This document shows, piece by piece, positions 33,501-44,833 of a DNA stretch of 64,000 bases (positions are counted from its first letter, which is position 1; each line of letters starts with the position of its first letter). The DNA is from Conus ventricosus (lineage: Eukaryota > Mollusca > Gastropoda > Neogastropoda > Conidae): contig CM031601.1 of the NCBI GenBank assembly GCA_018398815.1, forward strand, positions 11,939,711-12,003,710, given 5' to 3'. A model generated the notes under the pieces. It did no database searches and had not been told where the DNA came from. It saw only the letters and a program-made list of their open reading frames with translations. The position numbers and the translations under genes were made by a program.

Positions 33501-35165
33501 GGGCGACGCTTCGCCAGCATACTAGCACGATACGTAAAATCCACACGAGCACCAAACTTCAGGATCATTTGTATTCTGCTCAGAAGGCGAAGGGAAAGAA
33601 CGAAATTATCACACGAGGACGGAGAAACGAGAAGGGAAGCAAAAGAAAGGGCCACCGACAGCAAACGCCAGCAGCATGTCCAAGAAAGAGTAAACTACCA
33701 ACAGCACGACGAAGAAGACAGAAGACGAAGCAGACAGCACGCAGGAACACGCCGACGACGCCGACACAACAACAACAACAACCACACGTCACAAGAAGAA
33801 GCCGACAACCGCAGATAAGACCAAGAACAAGAACACGCCGCACCACGACCAAGAAGAAGCAACAAGAAGAGGAGGCAGCCCGCGGAGGCGGAAGACGATC
33901 TAACAACACACCGCAATATCCCAATGAAACTTTTGCAAGTGTCCGCTTACTTGCCGTACTTCACTACTTTCGAAAGTCAAAGCTTTTTTCATTTTTTTGT
34001 GACGCGCATATCATAATCAATTATTTTTTACCTTTTGGCACGCCTGATAGCAGCTAAGCCTTACAGACGATTGTCATGACCTTTAGTTGAAATCAAAATC
34101 ACAGGATGGGCTTCTGCCACCATTCCACCCTGGATGGACCAGCCACATGGAAACAGTATTTGCACCATTTCATGCCTTCATTGAATCCCATGGACAAGTT
34201 TGGACCATTTAATGTTACAAAGAACAAAAATAGGATAACCTGTTGTGGACACATGGTTTCAATGTATATGAACTGTTTTGGAATAACAGACTGTCAAAGA
34301 AATCTTTATTTGTTTTCAACTAAGCCTGTGTTTGTTGGTTGCTTCTTCCCTCAGCGTGTTTGTGCAAAAATAAAAAAAAAAAGAAAAGATCAGAAAAAAG
34401 ACAAAGAAAAAAACACCCACTGAAACCTATTTACATCGAACGAATTCATTTTTGCATCGACCCCGTGCCTGCGGAACCGATCAGACCACAGGTCCAAGGA
34501 TCCGTTCAATGTGGTGAGGTCTGCACTCTCTTGTTGCATCCGCAGCGTGTTTTTTTTCCCTTGGCTAGTGTTTCCTTTACAGCAGAAGTGGATCATTTTG
34601 TCCCCAAGTCGGATGCGGGTGCTCGGTGCGTGTGTGGTTTAATTGTTATTGAGATGTTTTACCGCCATTCCATACAAACGCTCCCGTCGAAAAAAATGCG
34701 CACACAAACACATGTTCACGAGGATAAATGCTCACATGACGAAAGCTCGCATGGTAGGGGCCTAACCGGACAACTTGCAAGGTAAATGCTTACATGAAAA
34801 AAGCTCACAACATAAATATGGGGGGAAAAAAAACGCGTTTGTGCACATGACTTTGCTGACGCTAGTGACTGAGACGTCTTGTCAAAGATAATCTACCGAA
34901 GGGAGAGCTGGGAGATTCACTCTGTTTTGATAGCTACATCTATGTCATAAACCCACATCTCAAGGACTGGACAACCACACGAGCAGTGCAGAGAGCAGTG
35001 CATCATAAAGGGAATCTGCAGACTAATGTCAATTAAGCCTTTCGGTTCCCCTCCCGTAGGGAAAAAACAACAACACCCAACAACCACCTCTACATACATT
35101 CCGGCAACATGGTTAAAACCATTAATGAAATCATATCTTCCCTTGCCTTGTTAGAGATTGTCGAT
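33501..35165. other. Unassigned mostly unique stretch
   Basis: GAA/AAC-rich at 33680-33890, then ordinary AT-balanced DNA. The longest frame (34106-34423, 105 codons, ending Lys-rich) has no recognisable domain or signal. I cannot support a gene. Confidence 0.45.
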
Positions 35166-35755
35166 ATCATTGTGGTGTGTGCGGTGTGGTGGGTGTGTTG
35201 TGTGTGTGTGTTGGGTGTGGTGTGGTGGTGTGGGGGTGGTGTGGTGTTGTGTGTGTGTGTGTGTGGTGTGTGGTGAGTGGTGTCCGCGCGCGCAGTGCGG
35301 TGCGGGCGTGATGTGTGTGTATGTGTGTATGGGTGTGTATGTATGTTTGTGGTGTGGGTGGTGTGCGGGTGTGTGTGTGGTTGTGTGAGTGTGTGTGTTT
35401 GTTGGTGTGTGTGGGTGGTATGTGTGTGTGTGTGTGTGTGTGTGTGGGTATTCAATAGAAATTCCAATGGGCGGGGTTTACACACCAGGGTCCTTACAAG
35501 AGGGACTCATTTAAAGCGAAAAGTTTTGGAAATTATCATCAAAGATAATCATCAATTGTTTATCAATACATTTGACTCTCTCGTCGGGCACTCGCTGGCT
35601 CGCTGTCTGTCATCTGTCTGTCTGTCTGGCCGTCAGTCTGTCGGTCTGTCGTGTTCTGTCTCTCTCTCGTCTCTTCCCTTCCTCTCTCTCCTTCTCTCCG
35701 CTCTTTGTCTCTCTCGGCTCGCTCGCCGCTCTCTCTCCTCTCTCTCTCACTCCTG
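35166..35755. repeat. GT microsatellite and TGTC/CT block
   Basis: GTGTGG-type repeats span 35166-35452. Between 35585 and 35750 TGTC tetramers turn into CTCTC runs. Confidence 0.9.
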
Positions 35756-36354
35756 GCTATTCTTCCTCAATGTTTTGAACCCCTGACTCACCCTCTGCCA
35801 ATGCCCCGTCCACACTCCCACATCCCCTCCCTCAGTTTTTTTTGTACCTACAGCAGATTTCAGCGCACACTACCATCTATCCCCACTGCTCCTGCTCCGC
35901 GTGAAAACGATGTTTGACTTGCTTCACATCTGGAGAACTCAAGTATGGCAAACATTTACTGGAGCAAAAAAAAAAAAAAAAAAAAAAGACGAATCTGCGA
36001 GCGGCCTTACGACGTATGAATCACACACTAATATCTTTGCTGCTGTTGCAAATCTCTCAACCTCTGTGAGGTAAAACTCACAACAGTTCTAAAATAGACA
36101 TTCAGAGTAATTAAAACGTCTATATATAGCAGGGCAACATCTGTCCTCATACAAAAGAAAAAGGGTAGAGAGTAACGTTGAGCTATGGCAAAATTGAACA
36201 TGATCGAGGTGATGAATCAACTGTTAGGGCCTAAACGCAACCGGATCGTGGTCAGAATATTGGCCTACATAGATATATACCTAGCTAGAAAGAGCCGATG
36301 AAGTAATATATTATTGTCTCGATGGTATACTTTCTGAGTACTGTTAGCAAATCA
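35756..36354. other. Unassigned stretch with 23-base poly(A)
   Basis: An A run lies at 35966-35988. No coding or RNA feature is visible. Confidence 0.45.
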
Positions 36355-36975
36355 CACACACCCCACACACACACCACACACATGCACCACACACACAACC
36401 CACACACACTCACACACACAACACACACACACACACACACACACAATGACGCACGCACGCACACACACTGACCCACACCACACACACACTCACTCACACT
36501 CCCACACACACACACATCATACACGCAAAAACACTCGCATACAAGCACACATATACGCAACGCACGCACACAACACACACACCCACTCACGCACACACAC
36601 ACACACACACCTACACGCCACACACACATACACACGCACACCTACACCACGCACGCGACGCACGCCACGCACACGTACACACACACTCACAGCACACACC
36701 ACACCCTCACACATAACGCACGGCACGCACAGACACACACACACACACCACACACCCACACACAGCACACACACACACACGAGTAAACACAGACCTGACC
36801 GACCGACAGACAGACCGACAGACAGACCAGACACACACACACACACACACACACACCCACACACACACACACACACAACACACACACACACACACACACA
36901 TCAGACACACACACACACACACCCCACACACACACACACACACACCACACGACACACACACACACACACACATAC
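36355..36975. repeat. Long AC-rich microsatellite
   Basis: About 620 bases of ACACAC with ACGC, CCACAC and CAGAC variants, including a GACC/GACA block at 36795-36830. Confidence 0.95.
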
Positions 36976-37589
36976 GCGCGCGCAGCACCCGCGCATACAC
37001 GGATGCACGCGCCATGAGTCACATTATATCACCCTAGAGGAACGCTAAAATAACGATCACCACAGATTAAAGTACCCTCTTTTACACTCCAAAAGACGTA
37101 GGCCTGGTGACTAAGAATGTAATCCTTCCCACTCCCCGGTTAGGTACGGCAGTACATAAACCTCGCTTTGTTGTGACATGAACAGTGTTTAGTTTGGGGG
37201 GACAAACAGTCGAGTATTCCTGCGAAGTACATCTCTCCTTCTATTGCAAGGTTCAGTTTGATTTAAGGTTGGATACTGCCGCAATGGTCAAGATCCGGGA
37301 GGTGAAAAGTACAAGAAGAAAAGCGCTGGATTTGGCTTTTTGTTCTGGTAATAGCTACCCGGGAACACGGAGTGAATGTCTTCGCATGCATTTCAAACAC
37401 AAAACTGACCACAGCAACATGGAAGAAAACCCGGCGTTATTGCTAACATGCAAACGGCAAATGGAGATAAGAACGGTGTTCGCTGGCGAGTTTTTAACAC
37501 AGTATTTGATGTTTACCTTACTCTCGGAATGGAAATCTGATTCGGTCGGGTTGCGGAGGACATGATTAAGTGGTTTACGTTTTCGCTGT
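36976..37589 (+). other. Unique stretch with a 126-codon open frame of unknown nature
   Basis: The frame 37185-37565 starts MFSLGGQTVEYSCEV and has mixed, protein-like composition. It has no homology I recognise, no splice context and no repeats. It may be chance or an exon. Confidence 0.3.
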
Positions 37590-37727
37590 GTGTGGTGTGT
37601 GTGTGTGTGTGTGTGTGAGTGTGGTGTGGGTGTGTGTGTGTGTGTGTGATGTGTGTGTGTTGTGTGGTGTGTGTGTGTGTGTTGTGTGTGTGTGAGTGTT
37701 GTGAGAGAGAGAGAAGAGAGAGAGAGG

Positions 37728-37758
<31 letters not shown>

Positions 37759-37759
37759 G

Positions 37760-37814
<55 letters not shown>

Positions 37815-37828
37815 GTGTGTGTGTGTTT

Positions 37829-37859
<31 letters not shown>

Positions 37860-37900
37860 GGCGCGCGCGCGTGTGTGCGTGCGTGAGTGTGTGTGTGTGG

Positions 37901-37965
<65 letters not shown>

Positions 37966-37987
37966 CGTGCGTGTGTGTGTGTGTGTG

Positions 37988-38058
<71 letters not shown>

Positions 38059-38080
38059 TGTGTGGTGGTGTGTGTGTGTG

Positions 38081-38115
<35 letters not shown>
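37590..38115. repeat. Long GT microsatellite with GA insert
   Basis: About 525 bases of GT with a GAGAGA block at 37703-37760 and GCGC/GTGC variants near 37860-37890. It is alternating purine-pyrimidine sequence capable of Z-DNA. Confidence 0.95.
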
Positions 38116-38116
<1 letters not shown>

Positions 38117-38547
38117 TTAATCCAAAATTACATTTCAGCTATTTCCGCGAAGAAAAGAAAAAGTATAGTATGCATAATGCAAGGAACACATTCATATCTG
38201 CGCAAGACATTCTGTAATGATACTTTGCGTGCATTCTCTCAAATTACATTTGACCTTAATGAAAAATAATCCACAGCGCTGATGTGTAAGCATTTTTTAA
38301 CGTTTACAGCGTGATATTATCACTTGCAAAAACCGGTTTATGTAAAGAACGACGTATTTGTGCGAAGAGTAGCAGACATCATGTTAACAATGTCAGCATT
38401 GTGCATGCACGCTATAACTGGCCAGATTATCAACAAGGTTTGGAATTGTCATGTTTAGAAATTCTTTTGCTTTTGATTATAGTAACCAAAAAATTCATAT
38501 TTCCGCTCTTTAAACCCTTTTAAAAGAAAAGTCTAACATTATAAAAA

Positions 38548-38647
38548 NNNNNNNNNNNNNNNNNNNNNNNNNNNNNNNNNNNNNNNNNNNNNNNNNNNNN
38601 NNNNNNNNNNNNNNNNNNNNNNNNNNNNNNNNNNNNNNNNNNNNNNN
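38548..38647. other. Assembly gap of 100 N
   Basis: Exactly 100 N bases, the conventional size for a scaffold gap of unknown length. Confidence 0.99.
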
Positions 38648-38774
38648 TTTTGGTTGTTAGAAAAACCATTCCTTTGCTGTTTGTTCACTAACCCCGCTGC
38701 TTGGTTAGTTTTTAATTGCTGTGATGCCCTTCCAATATCCTTTGGGTGAATAATAGATTTTGTTCATTTTTTAT

Positions 38775-39174
38775 TCAGCCAATATTATGTGCAACAAAAT
38801 ACACGACGGTCATGCCAACGACAATAAACGCGATTTCTTGCATCTTTTGTTTTTCTGATGGTTGATAAAAGTCACTGAATTTTGGTGGGGGCAATGTCTG
38901 GACTGGTTTGCTGTTACTAGATAATATTCTTTTATTGCTTGATCAACATTTTTAAATGTGTAAGCTGCATGCCCTGTCTTTTCAGTGTGTCATTAATAAA
39001 ATCTAACTGCTCAAGTCTCTGCCTTTCTAGGCGTTTGTGCAGCTGCTAGTTCCTCCATAGCTTTGTTATGCTTTTTCTCTCGCCATCATTCCCGTTTACT
39101 AAATGCAAATTACTGCCGCTAAAAGCAAGCGCATTCACCACAGCGCCGCCTATCATTATTGCGAGTGAAGCCAT
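38775..39174 (-). CDS. Small protein of the virus-like cluster, about 130 aa, frameshifted
   Basis: Read on the minus strand from ATG at 39174. The N-terminus is MASLAIMIGGAVVNALAFSG, a hydrophobic glycine-rich segment that could insert into a membrane. A charged, probably helical middle follows with LEQLDFINDTLKRQG and TFKNVDQAIKEYY. The end has a second hydrophobic segment, AFIVVGMTVVYFVAHNIG, before the stop at 38775-38777. Two or three single-base indels separate these blocks. TATAAAAA directly precedes the start. Function unknown. The layout, with two hydrophobic ends around a helical core, suggests a structural or membrane protein of a DNA virus or virus-like element, which is inference only. 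Confidence 0.5.
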
Positions 39175-39203
39175 TTTTTATAAATGTATTTTTTTTTACA
39201 TAT

Positions 39204-39423
39204 TTATATTTCTGGAATTATTCCTTGCGTAACTAGAAAATCTTTCGTGGCAACCGAAGCTGCAATGATAGCAATTAGCTTTGCTGAATCCTCAAAGTCT
39301 AGTTTGCCAAGATCTGCTGGTTTAATTCTTAACAGGCTTTTACCAGCATTGAGTATCCTACACTTAGCCCTCAATAACAGCAGAATGGTATACAAGGTTA
39401 GCAACAGTTTTTTCAGTGCTCAT
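39204..39423 (-). CDS. Small protein of the virus-like cluster, about 73 aa
   Basis: Minus strand, start ATG at 39423 or 39404 depending on one frameshift near 39370. The C-terminal part is continuous: LNAGKSLLRIKPADLGKLD, then a DSAKLIAIIAASVATKDF block and a GIIPEI end. It has a basic helix and a hydrophobic segment. It lies 29 bases upstream of the preceding minus-strand gene and 38 bases from a divergent plus-strand gene, which is very tight packing. No family recognised. Confidence 0.5.
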
Positions 39424-39461
39424 TTTTATAAAATAAAATAATTATAATTTAATAAAAAACA

Positions 39462-39935
39462 TGAACAGTGATGATCTCCTACAGCTACAAGGCAGCCTAA
39501 ACCTTCCTGAACTTATGAATGACCAAGTTGATGATCAAGCTATTATGCCCAAAAAGGAGAGGCTGTATTCTTTAGGCAGCATGTGGGAAAACAAAACAGT
39601 TCCTCGGAACTGAATTCAGCATTGAACAGATTCAACAATGTCGCCGCAAGACATTTAAAGTATCATAACAGGTATGAAGCGCAGCTGGGGTCTAGAATGG
39701 TGAAAAGTGTGGGGCAAACGGTTCTTAGTTGTTACCACTAAACTAGTCAGTAGATTTGCTCCCATTGATTCTGAACAAGATCTTACGTATGATTTAACGC
39801 AAGATCCAGTTTTAACAAAGTCATTAGAGTCTTAGGGTGTGATCTATACTATAGATTTGGAACATTGTTATCGCCATTAATCATGGGATTAATAACTTTT
39901 AATCATATAGATTTTATTTCCCTTCAAAATGATCG
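39462..39935 (+). CDS. Protein of the virus-like cluster, about 150 aa, frameshifted
   Basis: Starts ATG at 39462 after an AT-rich spacer with TTATAATTTAATAAAAAAC. The N-terminus MNSDDLLQLQGSLNLPELMN is acidic. Blocks then read LNSALNRFNNVAARHLKYHN, MVKSVGQTVL and SRFAPIDSEQDLTYDL. A hydrophobic segment FGTLLSPLIMGLITFNHIDF lies near the end (39860-39920). Two or three indels interrupt it. It may overlap the next start by an ATGA near 39929. Not recognised. Confidence 0.45.
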
Positions 39936-40161
39936 ACTGGAAATCAGCAGAACCAGGAAAACATTGAATCAGGTGGAGAAAGTAACCAAGCCAGAAAATC
40001 ATCAGAAAACCTGAACATGGTGGAGGCCATTAAAAATCTGGGCGTGTTGAAGCAGGAAAGAAAATTAGCAGAGTGGAACAGACAAAAAAAAATTAATGTT
40101 ACAGCATTATGAAAACATAACTCCGCCAACGCCAGAACAAGTTGATTCAATGCAGCTATAA
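39929..40161 (+). CDS. Small hydrophilic protein of the virus-like cluster, about 76 aa
   Basis: Probable start ATG at 39929. Most of it is one frame, rich in Asn, Gln, Glu and Lys (NQENIESGGESNQARKSSEN, then LGVLKQERKLAEWNRQKK). After one extra A in an A run the frame goes to YENITPPTPEQVDSMQL and TAA at 40159. No known domain. Probably helical and soluble. Confidence 0.45.
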
Positions 40162-40200
40162 AAACTCCATGTGATACAAGGGCCCCCCCAACAAGTCTTC

Positions 40201-40366
40201 ATGGTATATTGACTTAAAACTGTTGCCATTTTTGGCGCCATTGCTGCTGTTGGGGCAGGTATTATGGTATAAAATTTTTACACAATGCAACAGAAACGAA
40301 AGAAGTTTAAAACAACCTGAAACCGTTAATCAGAAAAAGACAACTGCACGCCCAAAACCGCAATAA
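40201..40366 (+). CDS. Tiny single-span membrane protein of the virus-like cluster
   Basis: TVAIFGAIAAVGAGIMV (about 40219-40269) is a clear hydrophobic Gly/Ala-rich transmembrane segment. It is followed, after a one-base frame change, by a basic tail (NRNERSLKQ...KKTTARPKPQ) ending TAA at 40364. An in-frame TGA near the first ATG means the true start is uncertain. Function unknown. Confidence 0.4.
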
Positions 40367-40424
40367 CAAGCATCATTTTGATCCATTATAATGAATAATA
40401 TTTAAATTTTTAAAAAAATAGATC

Positions 40425-40631
40425 ATGGCGTATTTAAAATGATAAAGTCACTAAATAAAGACATAGTGTCTATAAAGACATTTCCATAGACCAGATTGTA
40501 ATCATTTGGTTGCTTTGGTTGTAAGGGGACCTTCCTTTAAGACCTATGCAGAGAACGCTGAGCAAGACATCTTCAACGATGACGCGATTTTTGAGGCGTG
40601 TGTGTACTATATAGACATTTTACTATTTTAA
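40425..40631 (+). CDS. Small acidic protein of the virus-like cluster, frameshifted
   Basis: ATG at 40425 opens MAYLKMIKSLNKDIVSIKTF. After an indel the frame reads VRGPSFKTYAENAEQDIFND and ends ACVYYIDILLF with TAA at 40629. It is preceded by an AT-rich spacer like the other members. Not recognised. Confidence 0.35.
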
Positions 40632-40639
40632 GATAAAAA

Positions 40640-40815
40640 CATAGATTGTATTTTTTTGATAATTATAAGAAACTTGAATACGAACTTGGTTTTAATTAAA
40701 GGATGACTTAATCAAGATACTATTAAGAAACTTATTAAGAACTTGATCAAAGAAACGTAATTTATACTTAATCAAGAACTTTATTAAGAACTTGAACGTA
40801 ACTTATTAAAAACTT
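40640..40815. repeat. AACTTATTAAGAACTTGATCAA-type repeats
   Basis: Irregular tandem copies of short units built from AACTTATTAAG and AACTTGATCAA, about five in all, containing TTAATTAAG-like palindromes. Confidence 0.7.
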
Positions 40816-40819
40816 GGGG

Positions 40820-40990
40820 TGACTTGGGGGTGGGAGTGTGTGTGGTGTACACAGGGGGTGGGGGGCTGGGAGGACGGTGCGTGCGTGGGGTGGGTGGTGG
40901 GGGGGACGTGCGTGCGTGGGGTGGGGTGTGGGGGGACGTGCGTGCGTGGGGTGGGGGGTGGGGGACGTGCGTTGCGTGGGGTAGGACAAA
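40820..40990. repeat. G-rich minisatellite, 30-32 bp unit
   Basis: Four imperfect units of GTGCGTGCGTGGGGTGGGG followed by a run of G and AC, bounded by (AC)n at 40990-41010. It is strongly G-skewed on the plus strand. Confidence 0.8.
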
Positions 40991-41084
40991 ACACACACAC
41001 ACACACACAAACAAAACAACAGCCAAAGCAGAGCAGGCGCAAAATGTCATAGCAGCAAACCGTACATTGCATTGATCGTTTTCT

Positions 41085-41400
41085 ATATTTAGAGCCGCGT
41101 TCATTTACTATTTTTTGAAAACGTACATGCATAATCGTTACATTATATTTAAGAGCCGCGTCATTTACTATTTTTGAAACCGTACATGCATGATCGTAGT
41201 TACTATATTTAGAGCACGCATTTACTATTTTTGAAACCGTCCATGCATGATCGTTACTATATGTAGAGCGCGTCATTTACTATTTTTGAAACCGTACTGC
41301 ATGGATCGTTACTATATTTGAGCCGCGTCAGAGCAGCACGATGTCTACCGATCATGCATGATCGTTACTATATTTAGAACCACGTCAGAGCAGCAAGTTG
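41085..41400. repeat. Minisatellite of about 60 bp, five units
   Basis: Units contain GATCGTTACTATATTTAGAG, CGCGTCATTTACTATTTTTG and AAACCGTACATGCAT. The last copies replace the middle with GTCAGAGCAGCA. Confidence 0.85.
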
Positions 41401-42944
41401 GCTGGCGGTATACAGCCATAACCAGCGTGCGGGGGTTTCAACTACTTCGAATCTCCAGCCCGGTAGTGTTCCGTGTCGGTCTGCTTTGCCGTTGTTTCAC
41501 AACACCACAAGGTGGAGAAGTTTTCTGAACTAACAAGGTAGTACAACCTGTCACTGAATTTCTCACTACACCACACCACTTCAATGACCAATACAACCCA
41601 GTGTGCTACGTGGCGGGCCACAAAGTGGGAGTGACCACGTAAACGACCCTGGCGCCCCGCTGTCAACCTGAAATGAAGACACCCCCTCACCCCACCCCTC
41701 CACCTGGCAAGCCAGTCACCGCTTTATTGATTTTTTGGTTCGCTTGCGTGCGCGACAAGGTCGCGCTATTGTTACACTTAGTTTTGTAGGTTGTAGTACA
41801 TCCGTCATTGTATATTTAAAGCATTTATCTGAGATAGTGCTAGCCAACACTATCCTCTCCATACTGGTAGATGTACATTAAGGTCTGCCTAACCCTATCC
41901 AGTTTGTTTGCCAGAAACATTCGAACTCGCATTCAGTTGCATAAGGAACAACTTAAGGCAGATGAAAACTGGTTAGAATTAGAATAGTAGAAAAGATACA
42001 CATCTTAATACACAGATCAGCCTTGCCACATGAACATCTGAATCTTTAGTTAACAATCAATCAAGTCTAATACAAATGGAACATTTTTTACTTGGGAAGA
42101 ACAGCAAAAATGTTTTAAATATAAGTTTTTTAACGTGTTTACTCGCCTTAGAAATAAACGCCATGTTTTTTTTAAACATGGCTTTAGCCGTCTCAAGCCA
42201 GCTTCCCAACAATCAACGCGGTGATGGTTTGTTTTGCTTCGGCCACTTTCAACAATGCGGCGCCATTTTTATTAGATAAGGAACCATCTCATCAATAGTC
42301 AAACACGTTTTAAAACTAGCCAACTTCTTGTTTCATTTCCTTGAACCAACAAACCTATTAAGATAGTCTCTCCCGTTAACATGCTTCGCCAACTTCAAGC
42401 AAACTACTAGTTAGGGGCGCAATGAAGAACAGATGAAAAGAGGCGACTCTCGCTGTATAGCGAGGAAAGTGTTAAACTCACGCCCGCTGTGGCGGGCAGA
42501 ATGTGAATAGTTAGCTTGCAATCACTAACTGCTCAACTAATTTCTTGCTACATTAGTTGCTAGCGATCAGAAATTTCCTGATTTAATTCTTGCGAGATGT
42601 ACAGAATAGTTCTGCTCTGAAGAAACACTATCTCCCGAATTAAAATCTTTTTACAAACACCTTTTTCACTGAAAAAAACACCGGTCTTTTCCACCCACAG
42701 TTCCCAGTATCGCTTGATGAATTGTTTTGCTTCAGCCGACTTTCAACAATGCTGCGCCATTTTTTCTCATCGATAGCCAAACAGTATTAAAACTTGCTGT
42801 ATCTTTGTCATCTATATTTGTCTTCAACAAGCCAACAAACCTTTTAAAGATAACTAATTCTGTTCTTCGGTAAACGGTTACACACACACACACAAGCGCC
42901 GTGAAAAACACAACCAGCTTGCACAGTGTCAGTGGAAGATGTGT
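41401..42944. other. Unassigned stretch
   Basis: No coding domain recognised. Short palindromes occur near 42440-42500 (CTCGCTGTATAGCGAG and GCCCGCTGTGGCGGGC). Two diverged copies of an AATTGTTTTGCTTC/CTTTCAACAATG block lie at 42225-42270 and 42719-42765, so an old dispersed or duplicated repeat is present. Confidence 0.5.
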
Positions 42945-43065
42945 GAAGTTAATCTAGTCGAGAGCGGCCCGCTCATTGGCTAGGCTGTGACGCGACGCCC
43001 ACTGGCGGGGCTGATGCATTGGGGCGATCGAGCAAGCTAGGCAGGAACGCGTGGGGGTAGGAGGG
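42945..43065 (+). promoter_or_regulatory. Possible CpG-rich, CCAAT-containing promoter
   Basis: In an AT-rich neighbourhood this patch is GC- and CpG-rich and has ATTGG (inverted CCAAT) at 42975 and 43018, plus GGCGGGGC at 43004. It lies 1.5 kb upstream of the first visible PPAT exon. No TATA box or visible first exon supports it, so this is only a candidate. Confidence 0.25.
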
Positions 43066-43179
43066 GGAGTGGGGCAGTATGATATTTTGGTCGGATACCA
43101 CACCTGCAATGTAAACAGGGAGCACGCCACAGTTGGGGGGGTTGCTACTGTAAACCAGGGGCACATTTTTTAAATAAGT

Positions 43180-43208
43180 GTGTGTGTGTATGTGTGTGTG
43201 TGGTTGGT

Positions 43209-43247
<39 letters not shown>

Positions 43248-43365
43248 TGGGTGTGTGTGTGAGAGTGTGTTTGTGTGGTGTGTGTGTGTGCCCGCTCTCT
43301 GTCTGTCTGTGTCTCTGTCTCTGGTCTGTCTGGTCTGTCTGTCTGTTCTGAGGGCAACTTAACCT
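43180..43365. repeat. GT microsatellite with TGTC tail
   Basis: GT repeats (43180-43290) followed by TCTGTCTG tetramers to about 43350. Confidence 0.9.
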
Positions 43366-43747
43366 TAGGGTTTTCTCTCTCTCCCCAACGCTGTAATTAA
43401 CATACGCGAAGTAATCGGATAGCCTGGTGCACCCACCGTGTATATGGGCGCGTTCAGACACAAACTGCTTTTCCTGAGTTACTCTTTGGGAAGGTGTTCA
43501 GTCCTAGCTTACCTCCCTGAAAACTTTAGTAAATTAGTATTGAAAAACGGATAACCCTAACAGTATTACTTACTTGTCAGAGAACAGGGAAAGGGGCATT
43601 CGGGGTTACTTTAGCCCGAAATGAGTGAGGGCGGAAAGTGGACCAGAATGCCTCTTCCTGTTCTTCTGGCCCTTTCCCCTGTGTGTGTGTGTGTTGTGTG
43701 TGTGTGTGCTTGGTGTGCATGTGTGCGTGTTCACAGACAGTGGACTT

Positions 43748-43758
43748 CCCCCCCCCCC

Positions 43759-43825
<67 letters not shown>

Positions 43826-43837
43826 TGTGTGTGTGTG

Positions 43838-43880
<43 letters not shown>

Positions 43881-43882
43881 TC
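43748..43882. repeat. Poly(C) run and GT microsatellite
   Basis: About 78 C with one A at 43760, immediately followed by GT repeats to 43880. Confidence 0.95.
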
Positions 43883-43924
43883 ACAAGGACAGTGGCCCCA
43901 TCCCCTCTTTTCCCAAAGTAGAGG

Positions 43925-44480
43925 TTTGACTTCCCATCATAAATTTCATGGGGTATTACCAGTAGGAAAAGACACTTTGTGCCATTAAATTTCATGGGTA
44001 TTACAGTTGGGAAACACTTGTGCATTAAATTCATGGGGTTTTACCAGTTGGAAAACACTTGTGCATTAAATTCATGGGTATTTTCAGTTTTGGAAACTCT
44101 TGTGCCTTAAATTTCATGGGTATTACAGTTTGGGAACACTTGTGCCATTAATTTTCTTGGGTATTACTGGTTGGAAACACTTTGTGCCATGTAATTTCAT
44201 GGGTTATTACCAGTTGGAAACACTTGTGCATTATAATTTCATGCGGTAATATTACCAGTTGGAACAACATTGTGCCATTAAATTTCATGGGTTTATACCA
44301 TTGGAAACACTTGTGCCATTAAATATCATGGGTATTACCAGTTGGAACACTTGTTGCCATTAAAATTTCATGGGTTATTACCAGTGGAAACACTTGCTGC
44401 CATTAATTTTCTGGTATTACCAGTGGGAAAAACACTTGTGCCAGTTTAATTTTCATGGGTATTACCAGTTGGAACACTTG
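43925..44480. repeat. Minisatellite of about 40 bp, about 14 units
   Basis: Units read CATGGGTATTACCAGTTGG, then AAACACTTGTGCCATTAAATTT. Unit length varies by one to four bases because of indels. It ends about 90 bases before the first PPAT exon found. Confidence 0.9.
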
Positions 44481-44569
44481 TGGAAGGACACAGTTTTTTG
44501 AGTTTCCTAAGTTCATGGTACTAAATTAATGCAAAAAAGAATAGAGGAAAGGGGGAAAAATATGAATAA

Positions 44570-44833
44570 ATGGATTGTGGTCCGATAATGGGGTGCAACC
44601 CTCATCTTTCAATTCATGCGCATTCTCTGGCTGAAGGTTCAAGCAGGAGAGGACGGTTTTACATGCAGGACGTGCTGATGACAGAGGGATGGTTGTTCCC
44701 AGGTCACCACAAGGTACTCGACTCAGGGGGACTCGGCCACGTAAACATCCAGCCCTTGTGGTGGAGACCATGCATGGGCTGATCGCTTGGCTCACAATGG
44801 GGAGTGGTCAATGCGATGTCTTTGAAGAAAAAG
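44570..44833 (+). CDS. PPAT: PPAT exon A (glutaminase domain), frameshifted
   Basis: Encodes, in changing frames, the segment from GIVVSDNGVQP-like text through [13 protein letters not shown], a GHxRYST block (44702-44725), HVNIQP and VVETMHGLI (44758-44785), to HNGE and VNAMSLKKK (ending 44833). It corresponds roughly to residues 60-130 of animal PPAT. At least four one- or two-base losses are needed. The left border is uncertain. The donor should be next to 44834, where AGTGTT is read instead of a clean GT. Confidence 0.75.

Noticed and set aside
33087..33818. 243-codon Arg/Glu-rich frame resembling an RS-like splicing protein
   Set aside because: It is a GAGAGA/GCGAGA repeat translation with no RRM or other domain, and similar frames are open on the opposite strand.
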